The notes beneath the pieces are model-generated. The model made no database searches and was not told the DNA's origin. It worked only from the letters and a program-made list of their open reading frames with translations. A stretch of 64,000 nucleotides of DNA from Deferribacteres bacterium (GTDB taxonomy: Bacteria > Zhuqueibacterota > Zhuqueibacteria > Zhuqueibacterales > Geothermadaptataceae). This document shows, one piece after another, positions 1-7,656 of this stretch. Location of the stretch: the NCBI GenBank assembly GCA_020633655.1, contig JACKDF010000006.1, positions 124,001-188,000 of the forward strand. The letters run 5' to 3'. The stretch's first letter is position 1. Each line of letters opens with the position of its first letter. Made by a program: the position numbers and the translations under genes.

Positions 1-239
1 TAAACTAAATTGTTTTCATTGTCGATCGGGTCTGCAAGTTCGCTGACGTTCACTTTAATATCAATAGCTTTTGTTTGTAAAAGCTCAAATGTTAGAAGGT
101 CGTGTAGGCTTACTTGCTGAAAAATAGTTGCCAATTCGTGATAACCATCGGGCTTTTTACCGGTTATATGCAAGCCTAAGTTGATTTTAGCATACGATGG
201 CAAGGTAAATTTTGTTTTTCTTAAAATTAATTCTGCCAT
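1..239 (-). CDS. ispE: 4-diphosphocytidyl-2-C-methyl-D-erythritol kinase, N-terminal part
   Basis: The minus strand reads from an ATG at 239 to the window edge without a stop, giving the first 79 residues. The motif SYAKINLGLHI followed by KPDGYHEL and TIFQQVSLHD is the typical N-terminus of IspE, a GHMP kinase that phosphorylates CDP-methylerythritol in the non-mevalonate isoprenoid pathway in the cytosol. The ATP-binding glycine-rich motif and the C-terminal part lie outside the window. It is transcribed divergently from fbp. The identification rests on the N-terminal signature only, but that signature is characteristic. Confidence 0.88.
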   Translation of the reverse strand, partial: MAELILRKTKFTLPSYAKINLGLHITGKKPDGYHELATIFQQVSLHDLLTFELLQTKAIDIKVNVSELADPIDNENNLV

Positions 240-729
240 CGAGGAATAGAAAGCTACCTTTTTAACATTAGCATTGCATTGTGATTAATTTGCTGGATGG
301 GATTATCACAAAATTTAGGTATGAGCATAAAAATTACTAAAATAGCAGGAATTTGTTCGCGCACATATTCCTAAATCTATCTTTATCTCATAAATTAAAT
401 TGTTTTAGTAATCGATATCAATATTAAGCACAGAATTTTTTATTAAATTATAAGGGAAGTAAGTTATATAATTTACAATTTATTGTCAACTATTTTAATT
501 AATGCAATGTTACGATTTTACTTAATTCATTTTAAAATTATGTTTTTTGTCTGTTATTAGTCCACTTCAAGGATAATTAACGAATGATTAAATGAGTTGG
601 TTTTTTAGAATTAATTTACGTTCATTTAATATTCTGTCACTTCTGAAAACAATTTTATCTTTTTTATATTTACTATAAATCAATTGATCAGAGCACAATT
701 GTTTTTATTTCATTCTTGGAGGTAATATA
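240..729. other. AT-rich divergent intergenic region
   Basis: This region of about 490 bases between ispE and fbp is strongly AT-rich and has no credible ORF on either strand. It should hold the divergent promoters of both genes, but no -35/-10 pair stands out. The only clear signal is the fbp ribosome binding site (TTGGAGG) just upstream of 730. Confidence 0.5.
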
Positions 730-1734
730 ATGCCGCCCGCAATAACGATAGAACGACATATTTTGGAGACACAAAGAGCTTATCCTGGTGCAACGGGCGA
801 TTTTTCTGCTTTGCTTTACGATATAGCTTTTGCAGCAAAAATTATTTCTAGCTCGGTAAACAAGGCTGGTCTTGTGGACATCATGGGATTAACAGGCGAT
901 GAAAATGTCCAGGGAGAGCTAGTGCAAAAATTGGATGAATTAGCCAATAATACAATTTATAAAGCACTCGATCATACCGGAAGGCTTTGCTGTATGGCAA
1001 GTGAGGAAAATGAAGGAATTATAGAAATACCCCAACGATTTAAATGTGGTAAATATGTTCTGGCATTTGATCCTTTGGACGGTTCTTCAAACATCGATGC
1101 CAATGTCTCCATTGGAACTATCTTCAGCATATTTCATAAAGTGAGTTCAGCTGAACGAGGAACCCTAGAGGACTGCTTACAGCAAGGGAGAAAACAGGTT
1201 GCTGGTGGTTATATTATCTATGGCAGCTCAACGATGATGGTTTATACCGCAGGAAATGGTGTGCATGGATTTACTCTCGATCCAAGCATAGGAGAATTTC
1301 TTCTTTCGCACCCAAATATAAAAACGCCCCAAAGGGGAAATATCTATAGTTGTAATGAAGGGAATTATGCAAAATGGGAGAATGGGATACAAAAATATAT
1401 CGACTATGTTAAGACGCCGGATAAAGCGTCTGGTAGGCCCTATAAATCTCGCTACATTGGTTCACTGGTCGCCGATTTTCATAGGAATTTGTTATATGGT
1501 GGAATATTTCTTTATCCTCCAGACAAATCTAATCCGCTTGGAAAACTTAGGTTGTTATATGAAGCTAACCCGTTAGCATTCATCGTTGAACAAGCCGGCG
1601 GAGCTGCCAGTGATGGCCAGCAGGATATATTAGACAAAACTGCAAGAGAGCTGCACGAACGGACACCACTCTATATTGGAAGTTATGAGGATGTTCGGGA
1701 TATTGAAAGCTTTCTGAATGGAACCCGGTCGTAG
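730..1734 (+). CDS. fbp: fructose-1,6-bisphosphatase class I
   Basis: The 334-residue product hydrolyses fructose-1,6-bisphosphate to fructose-6-phosphate in gluconeogenesis in the cytosol. The N-terminal GDFSALLYDIAFAAKII helix, the SEENE segment, the metal-binding DPLDGSSNID motif and the C-terminal GGAASDG motif are all present in class I order. The length is normal for the family. A strong ribosome binding site (GGAGG) lies 7 bases before the ATG. No operon partner is seen; the next gene is a separately promoted tRNA. A sedoheptulose-bisphosphatase activity cannot be excluded from sequence. Confidence 0.96.
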   Translation: MPPAITIERHILETQRAYPGATGDFSALLYDIAFAAKIISSSVNKAGLVDIMGLTGDENVQGELVQKLDELANNTIYKALDHTGRLCCMASEENEGIIEIPQRFKCGKYVLAFDPLDGSSNIDANVSIGTIFSIFHKVSSAERGTLEDCLQQGRKQVAGGYIIYGSSTMMVYTAGNGVHGFTLDPSIGEFLLSHPNIKTPQRGNIYSCNEGNYAKWENGIQKYIDYVKTPDKASGRPYKSRYIGSLVADFHRNLLYGGIFLYPPDKSNPLGKLRLLYEANPLAFIVEQAGGAASDGQQDILDKTARELHERTPLYIGSYEDVRDIESFLNGTRS

Positions 1735-1797
1735 ACTAATCAGGTAACTGCTGGTAGAAGGAAAATACGGAGAATTATTTTTTCTGCTATTTTGTAC

Positions 1798-1826
1798 TTG
1801 ACTCTTAATCAGTTTTGTACTATAAT
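1798..1826 (+). promoter_or_regulatory. sigma-70 type promoter of tRNA-Lys
   Basis: TTGACT at 1798-1803 and TATAAT at 1821-1826 are separated by exactly 17 bases, close to the sigma-70 consensus. Transcription would start about 10 bases before the tRNA 5' end. It is the best promoter match found in the window. Confidence 0.85.
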
Positions 1827-1843
1827 TACAATCTTTGAAAAAA

Positions 1844-1917
1844 GAGGGTATAGCTCAGCTTGGTAGAGCAGCGGACTTTTAATCCGTTGGTCGAAGGTTC
1901 GAATCCTTCTACCCTCA
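1844..1917 (+). tRNA. tRNA-Lys (anticodon UUU)
   Basis: The sequence folds into a standard cloverleaf: acceptor arms GAGGGTA (1844-1850) and TACCCTC (1910-1916) pair fully, the D-arm carries AGCTCAGCTTGGTAGAGC, the anticodon stem GCGGA/TCCGT holds the loop CTTTTAA with anticodon TTT, and the T-arm carries GGTTCGAATCC. The 3' CCA is not encoded, so it must be added after transcription. The gene stands alone between its own promoter and terminator. Confidence 0.97.
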
Positions 1918-1925
1918 CTTCCTCT

Positions 1926-1950
1926 AAAGCGCTATATAGCGCTTTTTTTA
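1926..1950 (+). terminator. rho-independent terminator of tRNA-Lys
   Basis: A perfect inverted repeat, AAAGCGCTA/TAGCGCTTT with a two-base loop, is followed by a run of T about 9 bases after the tRNA 3' end. Confidence 0.85.
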
Positions 1951-2296
1951 TTTATACCAATGTGTAATTTCACGGATTTAGTACACATCCAACATAATTC
2001 CCCCATTCTTAAATATTTTACTATTCCTCAAAAAATGTCTGAGTTAATTTCGTGAAGTTTGTCCGGTTTTAAAAATATTTACTAATACAGCACTTCAAAA
2101 TTACTACAAGTCTCAAAGTGAGACATTGTCCCAGCGAAAAACAGGATGTTCAGTTGTTTTAAGTTCAATTTTACTCGTTTTTGACTAAATAATGTAGCTA
2201 GTATTTGGTGTTTTCAAGACTGGTACAGAAGTTGTAGATGAGAAAGCATCTGCAAAAAGCATCCAGGGTTTAATACGCACAAAGAGACTAGCACAC
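1951..2296. other. intergenic region, no clear element
   Basis: About 346 AT-rich bases between the tRNA terminator and the next CDS. There is no convincing ORF, hairpin or promoter pair. It presumably holds the promoter and leader of the gene at 2297. Confidence 0.4.
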
Positions 2297-3397
2297 ATGA
2301 AAAAACTTAAACTCAACGCACTCATCAAACGGATTTGCACTGAGCAGTATTCGCAGGATGATTTAACACAATTTGTAAATTTGGTTCAGAAAATTTCACT
2401 AAGCTATCTTAAGTATCAGGAGGTTATTGGGAAAAATATCCGCTGGGAAAACACTGAACATGGAACAGAGTTGGAAGATATGGCTCTGGATTGTGTCGCA
2501 GGTTTATTCATGCGCAACGAAAATAATGAATTTATCCAGTTAAAAAGATATTTTGAGCCTTTTCTAGAGTATCAGGAAAACTTAGAAAATGCAGAAGTCA
2601 TGATCCTCCTGCGTCGTTTGATCATCAAAAAAACTAAACAGGAGTTATCTAGAATTTTCAAAGAACGTGATCCTGAAGGCGCAAAAATTATTCGAAATAT
2701 CCGTGTTGCGGTAAAAAATGGAGACACATTTGGTACATTCCGTGAAATGGGAAGAGAATATATATTTAACCAGCCTAGAACCGATTACCTTCCGCAAGGA
2801 GTTACAAATACTTTAGTTGAAACTGAAATTGACCAGGAATCATTCCTTCGTAAAGATAAGCCAACTATTCCTGAGAAAGTTCTTCGTTCTCATTATCTTG
2901 AAGTCTATAATCCTAAAGATCATGTATCCACTTCAATTCGTAAAATGCTTTCCGCAGTTGAGACAGATGATGACTTCCAAAAATGTCTTCCAATGGATCT
3001 AATTGCCAGGCTCATCCGTCAAACAAGTTTGGAGATGGCGCGTACCCGCTTGATGGCGCAATTCGAGGAAGATTCTCCGCTGGATTACGTGCGCATGAAA
3101 GAGATCGAACAGGCAAAAAAGAAAGTATTAACACGAGTTAGGGCAAAAGTTTTCTCTCAATATGTCGACTCAGGAAAAATCGAACCTGAAAAGGGTGAAA
3201 TATACTACAAAACATTGAATGATGTACTCGACGATATCACTCATAACAAAAAAATTGAGAGCTATTATCGTCACCTACAAAAATACCTGCCAAATCTCAC
3301 TCAGAAGCGCTATCGAGCTGAGGAAAGAACCATTTTTGAGTACCTCGGTAAACTGACAAAGAAGTGGTTTAGAGAATATTTAAAAGATTTATTGTGA
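2297..3397 (+). CDS. conserved-looking protein of unknown function, possibly sigma-factor-like
   Basis: I do not recognise this 366-residue protein with certainty. It is soluble, highly charged and mostly helical, without signal peptide or membrane segment. Residues 40-75 (YLKYQEVIGKN, then a GTELEDMALDCVAGLF stretch) and 95-130 (LLRRLIIKKTKQELSRIFKERDPEGAKIIRNI) have the look of a helical nucleic-acid or polymerase-binding module, and residues 235-255 (LPMDLIARLIRQTS) could be a helix-turn-helix. The next gene encodes a small HxxxCxxC protein, the arrangement seen for sigma factors and ZAS anti-sigma factors, so a divergent sigma-like role is an inference from context. The ATG at 2297 has only a weak ribosome binding site. 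Confidence 0.6.
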   Translation: MKKLKLNALIKRICTEQYSQDDLTQFVNLVQKISLSYLKYQEVIGKNIRWENTEHGTELEDMALDCVAGLFMRNENNEFIQLKRYFEPFLEYQENLENAEVMILLRRLIIKKTKQELSRIFKERDPEGAKIIRNIRVAVKNGDTFGTFREMGREYIFNQPRTDYLPQGVTNTLVETEIDQESFLRKDKPTIPEKVLRSHYLEVYNPKDHVSTSIRKMLSAVETDDDFQKCLPMDLIARLIRQTSLEMARTRLMAQFEEDSPLDYVRMKEIEQAKKKVLTRVRAKVFSQYVDSGKIEPEKGEIYYKTLNDVLDDITHNKKIESYYRHLQKYLPNLTQKRYRAEERTIFEYLGKLTKKWFREYLKDLL

Positions 3398-3406
3398 TTT
3401 TTACGC

Positions 3407-3465
3407 CAAAGATTGGGCATGCCCGTATATTGTCTATGAATATTAAATGACATGTTCAATCTTTG
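3407..3465 (+). repeat. 15-bp inverted repeat (mRNA hairpin) between the two genes
   Basis: Arms 3407-3421 and 3451-3465 pair over 15 positions when G-U wobbles are allowed (13 of 15 as DNA). They enclose a 29-base loop. The hairpin begins 9 bases after the stop of the upstream gene and ends 12 bases before the start of the downstream one. No T-run follows, so it is not a normal terminator. It may set the ratio of the two products or protect an RNA end. Confidence 0.6.
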
Positions 3466-3477
3466 TGCGTGAATTAA

Positions 3478-3744
3478 ATGAAAATCGAACACAAAATCAA
3501 CCGTCTGCGGATCTCTTGTCCCACCCCATTTGATGCCGAAAAAATATTACTGCAACCGGACAAACATCAAATGTTGTTTCGTGCCTTTGAAGAACACATT
3601 ACCTATTGTCCAAAGTGTTTCCGTATTGTTCGTAAGCTGCATAAATTTTATGAAATTCTTGATGAGGAAATGCAAAAAGAAGCATCACCAAAGATCGTTG
3701 CTTTTGCAGAAACGGTCTATGCAGAAAAAGAGAAACACCACTAA
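3478..3744 (+). CDS. small HxxxCxxC protein, putative zinc-binding anti-sigma factor
   Basis: The 88-residue product has His40, Cys44 and Cys47 in the H-x3-C-x2-C order typical of ZAS-type anti-sigma factors, within the segment FEEHITYCPKCFRIVRKL. The C-terminal half is helical and charged, and there is no transmembrane segment, so it would be a soluble anti-sigma protein. The neighbour upstream on the same strand is the unrecognised 366-residue protein. An overlapping ORF at 3530-3748 in another frame is taken to be a shadow. The start codon lacks a strong ribosome binding site, which suggests coupling to upstream translation or to the preceding hairpin. Confidence 0.55.
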   Translation: MKIEHKINRLRISCPTPFDAEKILLQPDKHQMLFRAFEEHITYCPKCFRIVRKLHKFYEILDEEMQKEASPKIVAFAETVYAEKEKHH

Positions 3745-3810
3745 ATGAGTGGTTAATGAACTCGCAACAATATTATCAATCACTCGGTAAATGCAAAATT
3801 TTTTATGAGA

Positions 3811-3837
3811 AAGCACCCTGCAAGGTGCTTTTTTTAT
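3811..3837 (+). terminator. rho-independent terminator
   Basis: AAGCACC and GGTGCTT arms enclose a 6-base loop and are followed by seven T. It lies about 65 bases after the stop at 3744 and would end the two-gene transcript. Confidence 0.85.
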
Positions 3838-3846
3838 GAAAAAAAT

Positions 3847-3884
3847 AAGCTCCCAAATCACTTTATGACTTGGGAGCTTTTGGA
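3847..3884. repeat. second hairpin, possible terminator for the convergent HAD gene
   Basis: AAGCTCCCAA (3847-3856) and TTGGGAGCTT (3870-3879) form a perfect 10-bp stem just after the previous terminator. On the minus strand the stem is followed by an A/T-rich stretch with T residues, so it could stop transcription arriving from the HAD gene. It may alternatively be a simple stable hairpin. Confidence 0.5.
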
Positions 3885-4021
3885 GGAAGGAGAACAACAG
3901 AAAGAGTTCATCAGAACACAAACAACTCGCCATTTATTTGCGTTCTTTTGCTTTAACAACCTCACCAATTAATTTGTTCCCGGCGAACGTTCTTGAGTTA
4001 TCCCACTATTCGCTCTCTGAA

Positions 4022-4705
4022 TTATTTATTGATAATTTGCATAAAACGTTCAATATCTGTCAGATCTGCGAATAAATAGTGTGGATTTTCCACCGTTAAC
4101 TGCTCCTCCTTGTAAATACCCGTCGCGACGGCAATGGAGATTGCGCCATGGGGGCGAGCACAGGCAATATCTCGCGGAGTATCGCCGATTATCCACACGT
4201 TTTCGCTTCTCGGAATGCTTCCAGTTTTTTGATACAGGCGATCAATTGCGTAGTCATAAAGTAAATTCCTGTCCCAATTGTCATCCCCGTATGCACCGTA
4301 TGAAAAATAATGATGGAGATCAAATTCTTCTAATTTTATCTTTGCCCCTACCGCAAAGTTCCCTGTTAATAATCCCAGGTGTACATCCGGAATAGTGGAC
4401 AATTTTATTAGTAAAGCGCGTACGCCCGGGCAAATCATTTTTTCTGGATTTTCTTTCGGCATCTCCTCGCCCAGGAATGTTAAGTATGTATCCATAAACT
4501 GTTCAAAAGTGCGGTCGTCGTAATCGACGCTACTTGCTTTGCAGGCATCTTGGAAAATAAGCATATCCGTCATTCCTGATAGCATGATGTTTTTTAATCC
4601 ATCAGTAATATTAAAAACCGATGCAAAAGCGCGTGTCATAGCCCTAAATCCTGCTCCGCCACTATTTATTAAAGTTCCATCGATATCGAACAGTAACGCT
4701 TTCAT
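4022..4705 (-). CDS. HAD-family hydrolase, phosphoglycolate-phosphatase-like
   Basis: The 227-residue product has the four HAD motifs: LFDIDGTL near the N-terminus (nucleophile Asp7, acid/base Asp9), LLTGN, a lysine-containing segment, and GDTPRDI with the metal-binding aspartate. A helical C1-type cap lies between motifs I and II. The family acts on small phosphorylated metabolites; the substrate here is not determined. The left end of an insertion sequence is only about 16 bases before the start codon, and no clear Shine-Dalgarno sequence lies between, so the native promoter was probably separated from the gene. Confidence 0.85.
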   Translation of the reverse strand: MKALLFDIDGTLINSGGAGFRAMTRAFASVFNITDGLKNIMLSGMTDMLIFQDACKASSVDYDDRTFEQFMDTYLTFLGEEMPKENPEKMICPGVRALLIKLSTIPDVHLGLLTGNFAVGAKIKLEEFDLHHYFSYGAYGDDNWDRNLLYDYAIDRLYQKTGSIPRSENVWIIGDTPRDIACARPHGAISIAVATGIYKEEQLTVENPHYLFADLTDIERFMQIINK

Positions 4706-4720
4706 TTTTTAATCTCTTAT

Positions 4721-4728
4721 CTTAAATT
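4721..4728. repeat. target site duplication, left copy (CTTAAATT)
   Basis: CTTAAATT directly precedes the left terminal inverted repeat and is repeated exactly at 7859-7866, directly after the right terminal inverted repeat. Confidence 0.85.
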
Positions 4729-4779
4729 CGTAGTGTCAATATTTTTGGTTGAATATTTTCATAACTTCAATATCTTTAT

Positions 4780-6070
4780 GGCTCTATGCAAAATAGAGTG
4801 GGTTAGTGCTCAGATTTTTCATAAATTATTTTTATGAATAGCACACAATTATTTGAACAAGCATTAAGTCTTAACGAGCCGTGGCATGTTGATCATCTCG
4901 AATTCACTCAAAACAATATTGATTCCAGAAAAGAGCTTCACATTTATCTTAATTTTACTCGCGGAGCAAAATTCACAGATGCTCACGGACAGCTCTGTTC
5001 CGTGCATGATACTGTAGAAAGAAAGTGGCAGCATCTGGATTTTTTTCAGCATCGCTGCATTTTACATGCACGAGTTCCTCGCATAAAAACAAGCACTGGT
5101 GAAATCAAACGCGTCGAAGTTTCCTGGGCTCGCCCTAATAGTGGCTTTACTCTATTATTTGAAGCCTTTGCCATGGGCTTGATCGAAAGTGAAATGCCTG
5201 TAAACAAAGTAGCAGCCACCTTATCCGTTCATGCCCATAGCGTTTGGCTCGTCTTTCATCATTGGGTAGACAAGGCTTTTGCTCTGGTTGATTTGACAGA
5301 TGTAAGTGACATTGGCATTGATGAGACATCCAGTAAAAAAGGCCATAGCTATGTGACTCTTTCAGTTGACTTTGACCAAAACAGAGTCATTTTTGCCACC
5401 AAAGGAAAAGACCAACAAACCATTGATCGACTAAAATTATACCTTAAAGATAAAGGTGTTGCTGCTGAAAACATAAAACACGTCTGTATCGATATGTCTC
5501 CCGCATTCATTACCGGGATCAGGGAAAACTTCCCTGAAGCAAAACTCATCTTTGATCGCTTTCATGTGGTTAAATTGCTGAACGAAGCAATGGATGAAGT
5601 CAGGAAAAAAGAACGCAAGGAACATGAAGCTCTAAAAGGGCATAAATATACATTTTTAAAGAACAGGAGAAAGCTATCCAATTGGCAAAAGAACGAGCTT
5701 AATGACTTAATCCAAGACTATCCCACTCTGGGCGAAGCATACCGATTAAAAGAAATATTTAATGACTTCTGGGAGTTTAAAGATCCCGAAGAGGCTATGG
5801 CATTTCTTGCTTATTGGTGCGACTTGGTCTATGAATCTAAAATAAAGCCTTTAATGAAATTTGCGAACACAATTAAGGGCCATTGGTCAGGCATTGTTAA
5901 CTACACGAAAACACAAATGACAAACGGCGTTCTTGAAGGCATTAACAGTAAAATTCAACTTGCTAAAAGAAGAGCAAGAGGTTTCAGAAACATAGAAAAC
6001 TTTATTAGAATGATTTATTTCATCGCCGGCAAACTGCCGCCGGTTAACCCACTCTATGCTGTATAGAGCC
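4780..6070 (+). mobile_element. ISL3-family insertion sequence nested in the outer IS
   Basis: The element is 1291 bases long. Its imperfect 26-bp terminal inverted repeats are at 4780-4805 and 6045-6070 (23 of 26 positions match, both beginning GGCTCTAT and ending TAGAGTGGGTTA). The 8 bases outside are ATCTTTAT on the left (4772-4779) and ATCTTTAG on the right (6071-6078), a 7-of-8 match to the 8-bp duplication expected for ISL3. A single intact transposase fills the interior. It inserted 51 bases inside the left end of the outer IS, into an ATCTTTAG-TTA-CTAAAGAT palindrome. Confidence 0.92.
4834..6066 (+). CDS. ISL3-family transposase
   Basis: The 410-residue protein moves the surrounding insertion sequence by DDE chemistry. 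The catalytic triad can be read from GIDETSSKKGHSYVTL (first Asp), VCIDMSPAFITGI (second Asp) and GVLEGINSKIQLAKRRARGFRN (Glu), the hallmark C-terminal ISL3 motif. An N-terminal zinc-ribbon, common in longer family members, is not obvious. The last residues (NPLYAV) are encoded by the right inverted repeat, as is usual in compact elements. The ORF is intact, so the element may still be active. Confidence 0.93.
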   Translation: MNSTQLFEQALSLNEPWHVDHLEFTQNNIDSRKELHIYLNFTRGAKFTDAHGQLCSVHDTVERKWQHLDFFQHRCILHARVPRIKTSTGEIKRVEVSWARPNSGFTLLFEAFAMGLIESEMPVNKVAATLSVHAHSVWLVFHHWVDKAFALVDLTDVSDIGIDETSSKKGHSYVTLSVDFDQNRVIFATKGKDQQTIDRLKLYLKDKGVAAENIKHVCIDMSPAFITGIRENFPEAKLIFDRFHVVKLLNEAMDEVRKKERKEHEALKGHKYTFLKNRRKLSNWQKNELNDLIQDYPTLGEAYRLKEIFNDFWEFKDPEEAMAFLAYWCDLVYESKIKPLMKFANTIKGHWSGIVNYTKTQMTNGVLEGINSKIQLAKRRARGFRNIENFIRMIYFIAGKLPPVNPLYAV

Positions 6071-6103
6071 ATCTTTAGTTACTAAAGATTGTCTTTGTTT
6101 TTC

Positions 6104-6126
6104 TCCCCTTATTTTCAGGGGATTTT
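6104..6126 (+). terminator. hairpin in the leader of the outer IS
   Basis: TCCCCT and AGGGGA form a 6-bp stem with a 7-base loop, followed by TTTT. It lies upstream of ORF A and may reduce read-through transcription into the transposase, a common protective device of insertion sequences. Confidence 0.45.
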
Positions 6127-6149
6127 ACACATTTTTTTGGTGGACTCAT

Positions 6150-6371
6150 TTGAATCAGATTCAACGTCTCATAGTCTGGATTTGTCGACGTTTTACTCGT
6201 GATCAAATACTCAATATTGTTGATGAGCTTGTTCAAGTATTGGACAACAAGAACCCAGAGCTTCATGCAAAGGATGACTTCAAAGAAAAGCATCCCAACT
6301 ACCGCGACTTCAGCGTTGACCCACTGGCACCATTGGATGCCGCCAAGGTGATTCCGCCTAAAAAAAAGTGA
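6150..6371 (+). CDS. IS ORF A, small protein upstream of the transposase
   Basis: A 73-residue ORF begins with TTG at 6150 behind a GGTGG sequence and ends with TGA overlapping the GTG start of ORF B (GTGA). The last in-frame codons are AAA AAA AAG TGA, so the slippery heptamer A_AAA_AAG precedes the stop directly. A -1 shift there would fuse ORF A to ORF B. The protein has a helical N-terminus (FTRDQILNIVDELVQVL) that could be a DNA-binding or oligomerisation helix. No family is recognised. Confidence 0.65.
   Translation: MNQIQRLIVWICRRFTRDQILNIVDELVQVLDNKNPELHAKDDFKEKHPNYRDFSVDPLAPLDAAKVIPPKKK
6362..6368 (+). promoter_or_regulatory. predicted -1 ribosomal frameshift site A_AAA_AAG
   Basis: The heptamer is in the exact phase required (ORF A codons AAA 6363-6365 and AAG 6366-6368). 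It is followed at once by the ORF A stop, and the -1 frame continues straight into ORF B beginning at GTG 6368. This is the shift signal known from IS3-type transposases. An alternative is simple translational coupling through the GTGA overlap. Confidence 0.7.
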
Positions 6372-7600
6372 ATTTTGAAACACTTTTGGTGGAATATGAA
6401 TCCAAACATGGCAAAGTGCTCAAACCTGTCACTATCAGAAATCCAGAGAATCGTGTTCCTGAAAGCACACGCTGCCCACATTGTGATGCACCGCATATCT
6501 ATATTTATTTCAACGATGGCAAGAAGCGTTCTCAGTTGAAATGCAAGGTCTGCGGTGATGTTTTTCAATTGCACATTCGTTTTCGCAAGCATCCCAAGTA
6601 CACCTGCCCATATTGTTTTAAAACGCTTTTCACCTGGAAAGTGCGCGAAGAAGTCACCATCTACAAATGCCAAAACCATCAATGCCCACATCGCCTAAAA
6701 AAGCTTTCAGAGCTTAATGCCGATGAGAAAAAACTGCGTCCGGACCGACTTTCTCAATTCAAAATCAATTATCAGTATCGCGACTATCATTTCCAAATCG
6801 GTGAACTTCAAGTAGCCGAGCCTGACAAGCCGACCGTCAGCCTGAATCGTATTCACAATGACATCAATATCTTTGCGCTCATTCTCACTTTGCATATTTC
6901 CTATGCCATCACCGCTCGTAAAACAGCCCACATGCTTAAAAACATTTGGGGTATAAGTGTCTCGTACCAGACCGTTTTGAACTATATGCAAACAGCTGCC
7001 TGGTATTGCCACAAATTCAATCTCAAGTATAAAGGCTCCATCGACGCTGTCAATGCAGGGGACGAAACATACATCAAAGTGAAAGGCGTCTGGCATTACG
7101 TCTGGTTCTTCATTTGTGCCACTTCCAAAAAAATCGCAGGCTATCACTTCAGCGATAACCGAGGCGCAAAACCGGCGATTACCACAATGGTCGAGACAAT
7201 AAGAACTGCAGGCAAAGAACAAGACATTACCTTTGTCACCGATGGCAATCCTTCTTACCAAGCAGGCGTGCACTTTATCAACGCCAAAAACGAAAATCTC
7301 AAATTGAACCTGAAAAACGTTATTGGCTTACAAAATCTGGACAGTGAATCTGAAAAGTACAGGCCATACAAGCAAATGATCGAACGACTCAATAGAACCT
7401 ACAAATACCATGTCCAGTCACAAGATGGCTTCGGCTCTACCAAAGGCGCTGTTGCGAAGTTAGTACTCTTTGTCACTTACTATAACTTTCTTAGACCGCA
7501 CAAAAGCTTAGGCTACGGAACTCCTTGCACATTGCCTGAACTTGCAGGCCTTGATAGAATACAGAATAAATGGCTCAAGATTATCGCGCTTGCCGTTTAA
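6368..7600 (+). CDS. DDE transposase with N-terminal zinc ribbons (IS ORF B)
   Basis: The 410-residue protein has two putative zinc ribbons, C36-x2-C39...C59-x2-C62 and C80-x2-C83...C101-x4-C106, which would bind the IS ends. They are followed by a helical linker and an RNase-H-type DDE domain. Catalytic residues are Asp232 (GDETYIKVKG), Asp292 (VTDGNPSYQ) and Glu339 (MIERLNRTYK). The C-terminal YYNFLRPHKSLGY motif is typical of integrase-core (rve-like) transposases. It may also be made as a fusion of about 480 residues with ORF A through the frameshift signal. The reading frame is intact. Confidence 0.88.
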   Translation: MNFETLLVEYESKHGKVLKPVTIRNPENRVPESTRCPHCDAPHIYIYFNDGKKRSQLKCKVCGDVFQLHIRFRKHPKYTCPYCFKTLFTWKVREEVTIYKCQNHQCPHRLKKLSELNADEKKLRPDRLSQFKINYQYRDYHFQIGELQVAEPDKPTVSLNRIHNDINIFALILTLHISYAITARKTAHMLKNIWGISVSYQTVLNYMQTAAWYCHKFNLKYKGSIDAVNAGDETYIKVKGVWHYVWFFICATSKKIAGYHFSDNRGAKPAITTMVETIRTAGKEQDITFVTDGNPSYQAGVHFINAKNENLKLNLKNVIGLQNLDSESEKYRPYKQMIERLNRTYKYHVQSQDGFGSTKGAVAKLVLFVTYYNFLRPHKSLGYGTPCTLPELAGLDRIQNKWLKIIALAV

Positions 7601-7625
7601 ATTTCTTCTCAAAGAACTGGGCTGT

Positions 7626-7653
7626 TTGATCTACATTTACTTTTTGATATATT
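7626..7653 (+). promoter_or_regulatory. promoter-like pair in front of the structured RNA
   Basis: TTGATC (7626-7631) and TATATT (7648-7653) are 16 bases apart, and a start about 7 bases downstream would coincide with the first G of the GGATCGG stem. It lies just behind the stop of the transposase gene. Confidence 0.5.
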
Positions 7654-7656
7654 GCT

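Noticed and set aside
6707..7273. 188-codon minus-strand ORF within the outer IS
   Set aside because: It is antisense to the DDE transposase. Its residues mirror the codon pattern of the real gene, and no motif is seen.
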